Of a stretch of 64,000 bases of DNA, positions 34,325 through 43,839 are shown piece after piece (position 1 is the stretch's first letter; every line of letters starts with the position of its first letter). The translations under genes were made by a program, and so were the position numbers. Origin of the DNA: Sphingomonas sp. PP-F2F-G114-C0414. Its GTDB lineage: Bacteria; Pseudomonadota; Alphaproteobacteria; Sphingomonadales; Sphingomonadaceae. The stretch covers positions 186,001-250,000 of the forward strand of contig NZ_RCWT01000009.1 of assembly GCF_003688595.1 (NCBI RefSeq), written 5' to 3'. The notes under the pieces are model-generated. The model saw nothing but the letters and a program-made list of their open reading frames with translations, made no database searches and was not told the origin of the DNA.

Positions 34325-34828
34325 TCAAGCAGCCCTGAACGTCAGCGCATCGCCGTTCATGCAGTAACGCTTCCCCGTAGGCTTGGGCCCATCATCGAAC
34401 ACATGGCCCAAATGCCCGCCGCATCGGCGGCAATGAACCTCGGTCCGCCCTATCCCCATCGTCGAATCCACCCGAGTCCGCACTGCGTTCGGCAACGGCT
34501 GCCAGAAGCTCGGCCAACCCGTCCCGCTCTCGAACTTGGTCTTCGACGAGAAGTTCGGCAACGCACATCCGCCGCACGAGAAGATCCCCGCGCGATGTTC
34601 GCCATTAAGCGGGCTCGAATAAGGCCGCTCGGTGCCCTCCTTGCGCAGCGTATCATAGGCGTCGGGCGGCAGCTTTTTGCGCCACTGCGCGTCGGTCAGC
34701 GTCACCTCGAACCGCTCGGCAGCCTGCGCGGGTTGCGACGTGCATCCCCAGAGCGCGAAGCCGGCGACGCCCGCTCCGGCAAGCGTGAGGAAAGCGCGGC
34801 GGTCTGAAGAGGCATGGGTCATGGTCAT
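34325..34828 (-). CDS. msrB: Peptide-methionine (R)-S-oxide reductase, exported (MsrB)
   Basis: MsrB of 167 residues that reduces methionine-R-sulfoxide. The start MTMTHASSDRRAFLTLAGAG is a twin-arginine signal ending in WGC, so the protein is probably a Tat-exported lipoprotein in the periplasm. Zinc-site pairs CGGC and CRRC are present, as are GWPSFW and the catalytic Cys in KRYCMNGDAL. Most MsrB proteins are cytoplasmic; an exported form would protect envelope proteins. Neighbouring genes are unrelated; its promoter region includes family A copy 6. Confidence 0.9.
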   Translation of the reverse strand: MTMTHASSDRRAFLTLAGAGVAGFALWGCTSQPAQAAERFEVTLTDAQWRKKLPPDAYDTLRKEGTERPYSSPLNGEHRAGIFSCGGCALPNFSSKTKFESGTGWPSFWQPLPNAVRTRVDSTMGIGRTEVHCRRCGGHLGHVFDDGPKPTGKRYCMNGDALTFRAA

Positions 34829-34876
34829 GATATAAGTACGATTCCGTCGGCGAACAGGATGCGGTCGAAACACCCT

Positions 34877-34956
34877 GTCATCCTGACGAAAGTCAGGATC
34901 CAGAGTATCAGGCGGGCCGTGCGGGGCTCTGGATCCTGGGTCGAGCCCAGGATGAC
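34877..34956. repeat. Family A palindrome, copy 6, variant right arm
   Basis: Left arm as in other copies (CCTGAC-GAAA-GTCAGG) but the right arm is CCTGGG-TCGA-GCCCAGG. The outer edges still pair. It ends 8 bp from the P450 stop codon and the same variant arm occurs in copy 8. Confidence 0.92.
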
Positions 34957-34964
34957 GGGGGACG

Positions 34965-36203
34965 TCAATATTTGCTGATCTCCACCGGCAGCGTGCGATA
35001 GCCGTGGACGAAGCACGCAGCGACGCGCGTCGGCTCGGCGAGCACGTTGATCCGCATGCGGCGGGCGGCCATCTCCTCCAGCAAAATTGCGATCTGCATC
35101 TCCGCCAGCCGCGCGCCGACGCAGCGGTGGATGCCGTGCCCGAACGCCAGATGCCGCCGTGCGTTCGGCCGATCCACCACGATCACGTCCGCATCGGCGC
35201 CGAACACGCTCTCGTCGCGGTTCGCCGAGATGTACCAGAGCGCGAGCTTGTCGCCGGCCTTGATCTGCTGCCCCATCAATTCCGTGTCCGCCGTCGCGGT
35301 GCGGCGCATGTGCGCGAGCGGGGTTTGCCAGCGCAGGATTTCGCTGACCGCGTTGGGGATCAGCGTCGGGTCCGCCTCCAGCTTCGCGCGCGATTTCGGG
35401 AACTTGTCGAGGCCGTAGGCGAGTGCGGACATCGAATTGCGCGTCGTGTCGTTGCCGCCGACGATCAGAAGGATGAGGTTCCCGATGAACTCGTTATGAT
35501 CCATGTGGCTCATCGCGTCCGAATGGATCATCATCGAGATCAGGTCGGGCGTCGGATCCTTGTCGATCTTCGCGTCCCACAAGCCTTTGAAATACGATCC
35601 GCATTCGAACATGTATGCGAGCCGCTGACCGCGCAGCTCCTCGTTCTTTACGATCTCGATATCGCCCGCCCAGTCCGACCACAACGTCAGTTTCCGCCGG
35701 TCCGCCCAGGGGAAGTCGAACAGGATCGCAAGCATCTGCGTGGTCAGTTCGATCGCGACCGTGTCGACCCAGTCGAACGGGGTGTTCCACGGCAGGCTGT
35801 CGAGCATGTCGGCGGTCCGCCTGCGGATATCGCCTGACATCCGAGTCATCTCGCTGGGGGTGAAGGCGGGTGCGACGGTGCGGCGCTGGCCGGTATGCAC
35901 GGGGCGGTCGCGCGCGATGAACATCGGCATCGATACGTCGCGCTCGGCGATGAAATCGGCGATCGTGATCCCGCCGGCCTCTGAGGAGTAGAGATCGGGG
36001 AGCGACTCGACCTCGACGATCCCTTTGTAGGTCGAGACCGACCAATAGGGGCCGTAGTCGGAGTGCTCGACGTAATGGACGGGGGATTCGGCGCGGAGCC
36101 GGGCGAACGGCGCCTGCCAGAGGTCGTCGCGGTAGAGGTCGGCGCGGCTCACATCGAGCGGATCGACGGTCTGTTGCACCACGTCTCTTGCCAGAGTCGC
36201 CAT
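34965..36203 (-). CDS. Cytochrome P450, CYP153-like alkane/fatty-acid hydroxylase
   Basis: Soluble P450 of 412 residues. The heme Cys is Cys361 in FGHGIHRCVGARLAE, the I-helix reads LLIVGGNDTTRNSMSAL, and the ExxR pair is in SEILRW. GPYWSVSTY and the NDTTRNS form of the I-helix are typical of the CYP153 family, which hydroxylates terminal positions of alkanes, alcohols or fatty acids and needs a ferredoxin and a ferredoxin reductase. Neither partner gene is in the neighbourhood. The ATG has a GGGAGAG site. Assignment to P450 is certain, to CYP153 likely. Confidence 0.88.
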   Translation of the reverse strand: MATLARDVVQQTVDPLDVSRADLYRDDLWQAPFARLRAESPVHYVEHSDYGPYWSVSTYKGIVEVESLPDLYSSEAGGITIADFIAERDVSMPMFIARDRPVHTGQRRTVAPAFTPSEMTRMSGDIRRRTADMLDSLPWNTPFDWVDTVAIELTTQMLAILFDFPWADRRKLTLWSDWAGDIEIVKNEELRGQRLAYMFECGSYFKGLWDAKIDKDPTPDLISMMIHSDAMSHMDHNEFIGNLILLIVGGNDTTRNSMSALAYGLDKFPKSRAKLEADPTLIPNAVSEILRWQTPLAHMRRTATADTELMGQQIKAGDKLALWYISANRDESVFGADADVIVVDRPNARRHLAFGHGIHRCVGARLAEMQIAILLEEMAARRMRINVLAEPTRVAACFVHGYRTLPVEISKY

Positions 36204-36264
36204 CGTCTCTCTCCCATATTTTGCCACAGGAGAGGCTTTGCTGACACTTATGTCAATAGACGCG

Positions 36265-36342
36265 GTTCTCCTGCGAACGCAGGAGTCCAGGGTAACAAAC
36301 GCCATCCCTCGCGGTCCTGGGCTCCTGCGTTCGCAGGAGAAC
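36265..36342. repeat. Family C palindrome, copy 2 (TGCGAACGCA type)
   Basis: GTTCTCCTGCGAACGCAGGA and its perfect mirror, with TCCAGGGTAACAAAC in the middle. It starts 61 bp upstream of the P450 gene and ends 2 bp from the stop of the ABC permease gene. Confidence 0.9.
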
Positions 36343-36344
36343 GG

Positions 36345-37576
36345 TTAAGCGACTGCCTTGGCCTTGCGCCGCCAGAACGGCCGGGCACTCCCTGATTGCA
36401 GCACGCCGCGGCGGAACAGCCTCGCGCCGACGGTGATGAAGATCGTCACCCACAAGGCCTGCCAAGCAAGTGCCGCGACGTGCGGCCACAATTCCGGCGA
36501 GTTCGCTGCATGCCCGGCCATTGCGAATGGCGACGACAGCGGGAACAGTTCGGCGGCGGTGGCGATCCAGCTGCCCGGCCGCGATGCCGCTGCCGACGAC
36601 AGCCCGAACATCGCAACCTGAAGGATCGTGATCGGCAACGACAGCATCTGGATTTCGCGCATCGTCGTCGCCTGCGCGCCGACGCCGAGGAACACCGACC
36701 CGAGCAGCAGATACGCCATGCTGAAATACGCCGCGAACAGCAGCGCGAACATCGGTGCGCCGACCGCGGGCGTCAGGTCCCCCAGCGCCACCGCCGCGGC
36801 GGCGGGCATCAGCGACGTGATCTGCGTAACGACGGTGCCCCAGAACGCGACGAACAGCACCGCGACGCCGAACATCCCGATCAGCTTGCCGAAGAACACC
36901 GATTCCAGCGGCACCGCGGCGGCGAGCACCTCGATCACCTTGTTGTTGCGCTCCTCGGCCATCGTGCCGACGACCTGCCCCGACAGGAATAGCGTCAGGA
37001 AGAATATCCCGAACACCGCGAAGAACGCCGACTGGTGCTGCCCACCGACCGAAGTGGTCGAGCGCGTGATCTGCGTCTTGGTCGCGGCGATCGTCGGCAG
37101 CGTGCCGCCAAGCTTCCGCGCGGCGAGCGTCGTCTGTGCGAGCAACCCGAGATAGTCCGCCGAGCGCTTCCCGCGCGGCCCGTACAGGATCTGCGGCGCA
37201 TCTAGCGGGCCGTACAGCACCGCGGACGCATCGATATCCTTCGTCTCGAACGCCGCGCGCGCTTGCGCCGCCGGGTCGGCCGAGGGCGCGACGGTGGTCA
37301 GCTCCGGCGGGGCCTCGTCATCGCGGAACATGCCGCGCAGCCGTGTATCGGCCTCGGCGATTGGCCGCGTTGTCGCAGCGGGGACGATCGCGATGATCCG
37401 CGTCTTGTCCTGCGCGCCGCCGCTGACGCTCGCCGCGCCCATCCCGCCGATCGCGCCGAACGATCCCATGATGACCGGCGCGAACAGGAACAGCAGGAAG
37501 ATCGGCGTGAACACCGTGGCGATGAAGTCGCGGCGCGCGATCGTGAACGTCTGGCGGAGGGTGCGACGGAAACGGC

Positions 37577-37580
<4 letters not shown>
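36345..37580 (-). CDS. ABC-2 type (NatB-like) exporter permease
   Basis: Membrane protein of 411 residues: one N-terminal segment (about 20-45), a periplasmic domain of some 150 residues, then five or six segments from about 180 to 395. FGIFFLTLFLSGQVVGTMAEERNNKVIEVL is the ABC-2 hallmark region (key part: AEERNNKVIEVL). It resembles NatB, which with NatA extrudes sodium, but the substrate of such pairs in proteobacteria is generally unknown. Overlaps the ATP-binding gene (ATGA), forming a two-gene operon. Confidence 0.85.
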
Positions 37581-38509
<929 letters not shown>

Positions 38510-38547
38510 TCTTCCTCCCGAGGGTGGCGTCGTGGTAGCGGGCGGAC

Positions 38548-39684
38548 GTGGCGCAAGACAAGCTGGAACACAGGCTCAAGGCCAAAGCGGCGGAACTCGG
38601 CTTCGTCGCGTGCGGAATCGCACATGCGGACGCGGCGCCGCTCGCGAGCGAACGGCTCCACCAATGGCTGGCGGATGGGCGTCACGGCGACATGATCTGG
38701 ATGGAGGAGCGCAAGCACCACCGCGAAAGTCCCGCCGGCCTGTGGCCCGAGGTCCGCAGCGTCATTGCGCTCGGCATGAGCTATGCGCCTAAGGACGATC
38801 CGTTGCGCTTGGCGGACGAGGGCGGGGTAGGGCGCATCTCGGTCTATGCGCAGGGCCCTGATTATCACGATGTCGTGAAGCGGCAGCTGAAGGCGCTCGG
38901 GCGCTGGCTGGCGGCGGAAGCGGGGCGCGACCTGCCGCCGTTCGACTTGAAGGTGTTCGTCGACACCGCGCCGGTGATGGAAAAGCCGCTCGCCGAAGCC
39001 GCCGGGCTGGGCTGGCAGGGCAAGCACACCAATCTGGTCAGCCGCGAGCATGGCAGCTGGCTGTTCCTCGGCGCGATCTACACGACGCTCGATCTGGAAC
39101 CGGACCGCGGCGGCGTGGACACCTGCGGTAGTTGCGACGCGTGCCAGACCGCGTGCCCGACCGACGCCTTCCCACGGCCGTACCAGCTCGATGCCCGTCG
39201 CTGCATCTCGTACCTGACGATCGAGCATGCCGGCCCGATCCCGCACGAATTCCGCGCCGCGATCGGCAACCGCATCTACGGCTGCGACGATTGCCTGGCG
39301 GTGTGCCCCTGGAACAAGTTCGCTGCCGCCGCCAACGCGAGCCTCGCCTTCCATCCTCGCGCCGAACTGGTCGCGCCCGAACTCGCCGACATCCTGGCGC
39401 TCGACGACGCCAGCTTCCGCCAGGTCTTCGCGGGCTCCCCGATCAAGCGCATCGGCCGCGACCGGATGGTCCGCAACGCCCTGATCGCAGCCGGCAACAG
39501 CGGCGATCAGGCATTGGTCGAACTCGTCGTAAAGCTGTTGGCCGACGCGTCTCCGGTGGTTCGGGGGGCGGCAATCTGGGGGCTCCGCCGGCTGGACTTG
39601 GCGCGCTGCCACAGCGAGCACGCGCGGATCGCGACCCTGGAGCACGACCGCACCGTCGTCGCGGAGTGGGGTCATATATCGTAG
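38548..39684 (+). CDS. queG: Epoxyqueuosine reductase
   Basis: Cobalamin- and iron-sulfur-dependent enzyme of 378 residues that makes the last step of queuosine synthesis in tRNA. Two 4Fe-4S clusters are visible: CGSCDACQTACP starting at residue 193 and CDDCLAVCPWNK near 250. The N-terminal cobalamin-binding part has the conserved MIWMEERKHHRESP and FVDTAPVMEK blocks. The start is GTG, with GGGCGGA upstream. The end carries a HEAT-like repeat. It is transcribed away from the ABC transporter and shares a very short intergenic region with it. Confidence 0.93.
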   Translation: MAQDKLEHRLKAKAAELGFVACGIAHADAAPLASERLHQWLADGRHGDMIWMEERKHHRESPAGLWPEVRSVIALGMSYAPKDDPLRLADEGGVGRISVYAQGPDYHDVVKRQLKALGRWLAAEAGRDLPPFDLKVFVDTAPVMEKPLAEAAGLGWQGKHTNLVSREHGSWLFLGAIYTTLDLEPDRGGVDTCGSCDACQTACPTDAFPRPYQLDARRCISYLTIEHAGPIPHEFRAAIGNRIYGCDDCLAVCPWNKFAAAANASLAFHPRAELVAPELADILALDDASFRQVFAGSPIKRIGRDRMVRNALIAAGNSGDQALVELVVKLLADASPVVRGAAIWGLRRLDLARCHSEHARIATLEHDRTVVAEWGHIS

Positions 39685-39798
39685 CCAGTGCAAGCCTGGT
39701 TATCGGCCTGTCGGCGGAGGGGAGGGCAGCGGAGAGGCGGCTTTCCAGCGCCAAGGGGCGTTAGTCGTTTTGCAGACCGTGATCCTCGATCGAGAAGG

Positions 39799-40266
39799 TC
39801 AGGCCCGAATGATACGAGCGGCGTAACACCCTCGTTTCGCGTAATGCGCGTGCAGATATGCGACGTCGGGATCGCTGAAGAAGCGTTCGATCAGCGGAAC
39901 CAGGACTTCACCGTCCGATAGGTCGGCGTCTACCATCTCCCCCTGCTCATTGAAGGCACGCAGCGAGATGGGCCGAATGCGGATCACCTCTGGAATGGCA
40001 TCGATCATGTCCAGCGCGACCTTTGCGCCCTGGCGAACGAAGATGGCGTGCCGCGACCTATATGGCGTGTCGGCTGGCTGATGCTCGTAGTTGAGCAGGA
40101 TGGCACACTCGCCGATCTCCATATCGCGGACTTCGACGCGGTCAGGAAAACCGGGTTTTGCATTCACGACATACCGCTTTGCCCCGGCGGCCGCCAAATC
40201 GTCATCGGCCAGTTCGTAGAGGTGGCTAAACTGGTCCGGATCAATTCCCAGTACGCGAAACGACAT
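39799..40266 (-). CDS. DUF1203 domain protein
   Basis: Cytoplasmic protein of 155 residues covering the entire DUF1203 family: start FRVLGIDPDQFSHLYELADD, central LLNYEHQPADTPYRSRHAIF and an end with DVAYLHAHYAKRGCYAARI. Function is unknown; the conserved His, Tyr and Cys near the end could be catalytic, which is only a guess. It has a good ribosome-binding site (TAGGAG). No operon partner; the 133 bp upstream hold no recognised signal. Confidence 0.85.
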   Translation of the reverse strand: MSFRVLGIDPDQFSHLYELADDDLAAAGAKRYVVNAKPGFPDRVEVRDMEIGECAILLNYEHQPADTPYRSRHAIFVRQGAKVALDMIDAIPEVIRIRPISLRAFNEQGEMVDADLSDGEVLVPLIERFFSDPDVAYLHAHYAKRGCYAARIIRA

Positions 40267-40399
40267 GCCGAACTCCTACAGTGCAGCCGCCATCCTGGCG
40301 CGCTCGGTGAGCGTCGGCATCCCGTTCATTGCTCTCAAAATCGACAGCGCCCTCTTTTATCGACTTTTGGCGCTGTTCGTATTGCGGCGCTTTCTAACG

Positions 40400-40771
40400 C
40401 TATTTGCCCCCCTCGCGCCGGGTCAGCGCCGCCACGCAACTCGCGCGGTCGATCGTGCTGCCGTCGGGTTCGCGTGCGTCGAGATAGGTGACGCGGGGGG
40501 CGTCCGATCCCTTGGGGTAGAGATACGCGTCGAGCACGCAGATCCCGCTCTGGAACTGGAGTTTGCGCGCGCTGCCTTCGCGGACGTCGGCGTCGGGCTG
40601 GCCGAACAATTTGGTCAGGCCGGCGGCGTCCTGGCCTAGCACGCGCTCGAGTCCGACGCTCGTATAGGGGATCGCCGGGCGGCCGACCGCGGGCTTGGCC
40701 ACGGGTGCCGCGCACCCCGCCAGCCCGCCGCCGAGTGCAAGAGCGATGCCTATCGTCGTCAGTCGCGTCAT
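40400..40771 (-). CDS. Hypothetical lipoprotein
   Basis: A 123-residue protein with a lipoprotein signal (ALALGGGLAGC, Cys20) and two further Cys residues (GICVLDAYLY and ASCVAAL) that may form a disulfide. LTKLFGQPDADVREGSARKLQF resembles the SmpA/OmlA-like beta-sheet domain of small outer-membrane lipoproteins, but the match is weak. Overlaps the EI24 gene by four bases (ATGA), so both are made together. Function unknown. Confidence 0.75.
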   Translation of the reverse strand: MTRLTTIGIALALGGGLAGCAAPVAKPAVGRPAIPYTSVGLERVLGQDAAGLTKLFGQPDADVREGSARKLQFQSGICVLDAYLYPKGSDAPRVTYLDAREPDGSTIDRASCVAALTRREGGK

Positions 40772-41472
40772 GATCGGCCTTTGCGGGAATACGGGGTGCG
40801 GGAATATTGGGTGTGGAAGTAGTGCGTCGCCATCGCGGCCCCCAGCACGGGCGCGGCGATGTTGAGGACCGGAACCACGAACAGCCCGGTGTTCGCAAGC
40901 CCCAGCACGAACCGGCTCCCCTTGGTCGTCGCACGCCAGCCCCGCATCGCCGCCGCATCCATATGCCTAGCCGCGACCATGTCCCCCAGATCGCGCCCGA
41001 GCAGCCAGCCATTGACCACGAAGAACGCCGCCGCCGTGCCGACCCCGGTGACGAGCAGCGCGATGTAGACCGGCAGCATCACCAGGTTGACGAGCACGAC
41101 GCGGGCGGCCGAGCGGAGCCCCATTGCTAAACTGCGCGCCAACGCGACGGGGCGGGCGGTCTTCAGCGCGTCCGGGTAATGGCGTGCCTCGACCGCTTCG
41201 ACGACTTCATCCGCGAAGATCCCGACGACCGCGATCGCGACCGCGCGGAACAGCAGCCATAGCGCGAGGATCGTGACGAACAGCGCGAACGCCGCGGCGA
41301 GTCCGTCGGCGTGCCAGTCGAGCCACGCGGCCAGTACGGCTTGCGTTCCCCACCACGTGCCGACGCCTAGCAGCGCGAAGACGAGCAGCGTGACGATCAT
41401 CGACTTGACGAACACGCGCAGCACCGGCGGATCGGTAAGCTGGCCAAGCGAAAGCAGGAGGGCACGGAGCAT
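40768..41472 (-). CDS. EI24/CysZ-like membrane protein
   Basis: Membrane protein of 234 residues with four to five segments (about 22-45, 60-85, 130-165, 205-225). FADEVVEAVEARHYPD and LNLVMLPVYI-like sequence (here LVNLVMLPVYIALL) are typical of the EI24/CysZ family, which includes sulfate channels in gamma-proteobacteria. In alphaproteobacteria the role is not established. The ATG was chosen at the conserved beginning; the frame is open upstream but without protein-like sequence. Stop overlaps the lipoprotein gene. Confidence 0.8.
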   Translation of the reverse strand: MLRALLLSLGQLTDPPVLRVFVKSMIVTLLVFALLGVGTWWGTQAVLAAWLDWHADGLAAAFALFVTILALWLLFRAVAIAVVGIFADEVVEAVEARHYPDALKTARPVALARSLAMGLRSAARVVLVNLVMLPVYIALLVTGVGTAAAFFVVNGWLLGRDLGDMVAARHMDAAAMRGWRATTKGSRFVLGLANTGLFVVPVLNIAAPVLGAAMATHYFHTQYSRTPYSRKGRS

Positions 41473-41694
41473 CGGCTCGGGATGACGCGCGGTCGCGCGA
41501 AGGTCAACGCGGCTTTCGGCAGCGCGACTCCCGCGACTAACGGATAACCAGTTCCGCGAACACGGCGAGCCACCGATCCTGGATCCACGAAGACTAGCAA
41601 ACATCGGCCCGATCCGGCACCAGTTTGGGCATGGACCTACCCTGCCACTGCGCAGGATAGCCCGCGTCACGATAGCGACCGAACGGAGACCATC

Positions 41695-42471
41695 ATGCCA
41701 CGTACGATCGTCGATCTGTCGGTATTCCTGGAGAACGACGTGCTGTCGGACCCTCCCGGTCACGGTCCTCATATCGAGTATATCGATCACAAGGCGTCGA
41801 TACCCGGCCTGCTCGGGTTCTTTCCGGGGTTGCAGGCTACAGACCTGCCAGATGGCGAGGCCTGGGCGATCGAGCGCGTGACGCTCATCACGCATAACGG
41901 CACGCATCTCGATGCGCCGTATCATTATGCCTCGACGATGGATGGCGGGAAGCGGGCGATCACGATCGACGAGGTTCCGCTCGACTGGTGCTTCCAATCC
42001 GGCGTGAAGCTGGATTTCCGGCATTTCCCCGATGGCTATGTCGTCAGCGCTGCCGACGTCGAGGCGGAACTGCAGAGGATCGGGCACACGCTGTCGCCGC
42101 TGGAGATCGTCGTCGTCAACACGCGTGCGGGCATGCGGTTCGGGCACGACGATTATGTTGCGTCGGGGTGTGGCATGGGACGCGACGCCACGCTGTACCT
42201 GACCGAGCGGGGCGTTCGCGTCACGGGAACCGATGCCTGGAGCTGGGACGCGCCGTTCGTGCATACCGCCGCCCGATATGCCGAGAGCGGTGATGCGACG
42301 CTGATCTGGGAAGGTCACAAGGCCGGGCGTGACATCGGCTATTGTCACATCGAGAAGCTGCACAATCTCGAACAACTGCCAGCGACCGGATTCACGATCG
42401 CCTGCTTTCCGGTCAAGATTCGCGCTGCGTCGGCGGGCTGGACTCGCGCCGTCGCGATCCTGGACGGCTGA
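41695..42471 (+). CDS. Cyclase-family metal-dependent hydrolase (kynurenine formamidase-like)
   Basis: Cytoplasmic enzyme of 258 residues. HNGTHLDAPYHY is the HxGTHxDxPxH metal-binding motif of the cyclase family, and GTDAWSWDAPF with WEGHKAGRD are further conserved parts. Known members hydrolyse N-formylkynurenine, isatin or cyclic amides. No kynurenine genes are nearby, so the substrate is open. The ATG has an ACGGAG site. An 11-bp hairpin follows nine bases after the stop. Confidence 0.85.
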   Translation: MPRTIVDLSVFLENDVLSDPPGHGPHIEYIDHKASIPGLLGFFPGLQATDLPDGEAWAIERVTLITHNGTHLDAPYHYASTMDGGKRAITIDEVPLDWCFQSGVKLDFRHFPDGYVVSAADVEAELQRIGHTLSPLEIVVVNTRAGMRFGHDDYVASGCGMGRDATLYLTERGVRVTGTDAWSWDAPFVHTAARYAESGDATLIWEGHKAGRDIGYCHIEKLHNLEQLPATGFTIACFPVKIRAASAGWTRAVAILDG

Positions 42472-42479
42472 TTGCGTCG

Positions 42480-42504
42480 GGTATCTCGGGTCTCCCGAGA
42501 TACC
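42480..42504. terminator. Hairpin after the cyclase gene, terminator-like
   Basis: Perfect 11-base arms GGTATCTCGGG / CCCGAGATACC around TCT, directly after the cyclase stop. There is no T-run, so it may stabilise the 3' end or work with Rho rather than be a true intrinsic terminator. Confidence 0.55.
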
Positions 42505-42650
42505 GCCTGACCTTCAGCCCCAGCAGGGACCCGGGTTTCGCGTGAGGTCTTGGCGTGTGCCTCTGGTCGCGGCCACGCGTGCCGCGCCGGTTGCGCCAAT
42601 CCCTTCCGCGATTTACGGCAACGCTTTCCCGTCCGCCCGGAGACTTCCCC

Positions 42651-43664
42651 TTGTCCACCCCCACCACCGACGCTCCCACCTACGACGTCGTCGCGATCGG
42701 CAATGCCATCGTCGACATCCTCAGCACCGCCGATGACGCGTTCATCGAAGAGATCGGCGTCGCCAAGGGCTCGATGCAGCTCATGTTCTCGTCGGAGGAA
42801 GCCGACGCGCTCTACGCCAAGATGGGCCCGGGCATGGAAATCTCCGGCGGCTCGGCTGCCAACACCGTCGCCGGCATCGCCGCGCTTGGCGGCAAGTGCG
42901 GGTTCATCGGCCAGGTCGCCGACGACCAGCTCGGCCAGGTCTTCGCGCATGACGTCCGCAGCATTGGCATCGAGTTCGCCACGCCGGTCCGCGCCGGCGA
43001 CCCGACCACCGGCCGCTGCCTAATCTTCGTCACGCCCGACGGCCAGCGCACGATGAACACCTTCCTCGGCGCGGGCCAGTTCCTGCCCGCTGCCGCGATC
43101 GACACCGCGATGATCGCCGACAGCGCGATCCTGTATCTCGAAGGCTATCTCTGGGATCCCGAGGAGCCGCGCGCCGCGATGCGCGCCGCGATCGATTGCG
43201 CCCGCGATGCAGGGCGGAAAGTCGCGTTCACGCTCAGCGACGTGTTCTGCATCTCGCGCCACGGCGGCGATTTCCGCCAGCTGCTGTCGGACGGCCTGAT
43301 CGACATCCTGTTCGCCAACGAAGGCGAACTCGCCGCGCTCGCAAAGACGGAAGACTTCGATGCAGCGGTCGCCAAGATCTCGGCACAGGTCCCGACTTTG
43401 GTCGTCACCCGCGGCGAGCACGGCGCCTGCGCGCTTCAGAACGGCAACCGCGCCGAGGTCAAGGCCGAGCCGATCGCCAAGGTCGTCGACACCACCGGCG
43501 CGGGCGATCTGTTCGCGGCGGGCTTCCTCCACGGTCAGGCGCAGGGCTACGACCTGCAGGCGTCGCTGAAGCTCGGTGCGGTCTGCGCGGCCGAGATCAT
43601 CAGCCATGTCGGCGCCCGCCCGATGGTCGACATGAAGGCACTCGCCGCCAAGCATATCGGCTGA
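42651..43664 (+). CDS. PfkB-family carbohydrate/adenosine kinase
   Basis: Ribokinase-fold kinase of 337 residues. GGSAANTVAGIAALGGKCGF is the N-terminal signature and DTTGAGDLFAAGFLHG the C-terminal one with the catalytic Asp. The closest annotated group in sphingomonads and rhizobia is adenosine kinase-like, so a nucleoside or sugar substrate is likely but not proven. The start appears to be TTG with CGGAGA eight bases upstream; no ATG fits the conserved beginning YDVVAIGNAIVDIL. Ends in a repeat and a strong terminator. Confidence 0.85.
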   Translation: MSTPTTDAPTYDVVAIGNAIVDILSTADDAFIEEIGVAKGSMQLMFSSEEADALYAKMGPGMEISGGSAANTVAGIAALGGKCGFIGQVADDQLGQVFAHDVRSIGIEFATPVRAGDPTTGRCLIFVTPDGQRTMNTFLGAGQFLPAAAIDTAMIADSAILYLEGYLWDPEEPRAAMRAAIDCARDAGRKVAFTLSDVFCISRHGGDFRQLLSDGLIDILFANEGELAALAKTEDFDAAVAKISAQVPTLVVTRGEHGACALQNGNRAEVKAEPIAKVVDTTGAGDLFAAGFLHGQAQGYDLQASLKLGAVCAAEIISHVGARPMVDMKALAAKHIG

Positions 43665-43676
43665 GGCAACCACGCC

Positions 43677-43771
43677 GTCATTCCCGCGAAGGCGGGAACC
43701 CATACTGGCTGGCCTCGCGACAGAGTCGCGAACTGCTGAGGATATGGATCCCCGCCTGCGCGGGGATGACG
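43677..43771. repeat. Family C palindrome, copy 3
   Basis: CGTCATTCCCGCGAAGGCGG and CCCGCCTGCGCGGGGATGACG arms; the edges CGTCAT/ATGACG are shared with family A, showing that the two families use the same outer border. A central GCGACAGAGTCGC hairpin is an extra. Confidence 0.85.
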
Positions 43772-43787
43772 AGTTGGTTGAAGGCAT

Positions 43788-43829
43788 AAAAAAAGGGTCG
43801 CGGGAGTTTCCTCCCGCGGCCCTTTTTTC
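43788..43829. terminator. Strong bidirectional intrinsic terminator
   Basis: Twelve-base arms GGGTCGCGGGAG / CTCCCGCGGCCC (one G-T pair) around TTTC, preceded by seven A and followed by six T. It serves the PfkB kinase gene and the convergent permease gene. Confidence 0.92.
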
Positions 43830-43839
43830 TTGGGCTCGA

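Noticed and set aside
41472..41694. Gene or regulatory RNA in the gap between the EI24 and cyclase genes
   Set aside because: No frame with a start, ribosome-binding site and protein-like composition, and no strong hairpin with T-run was found in these 222 bases.
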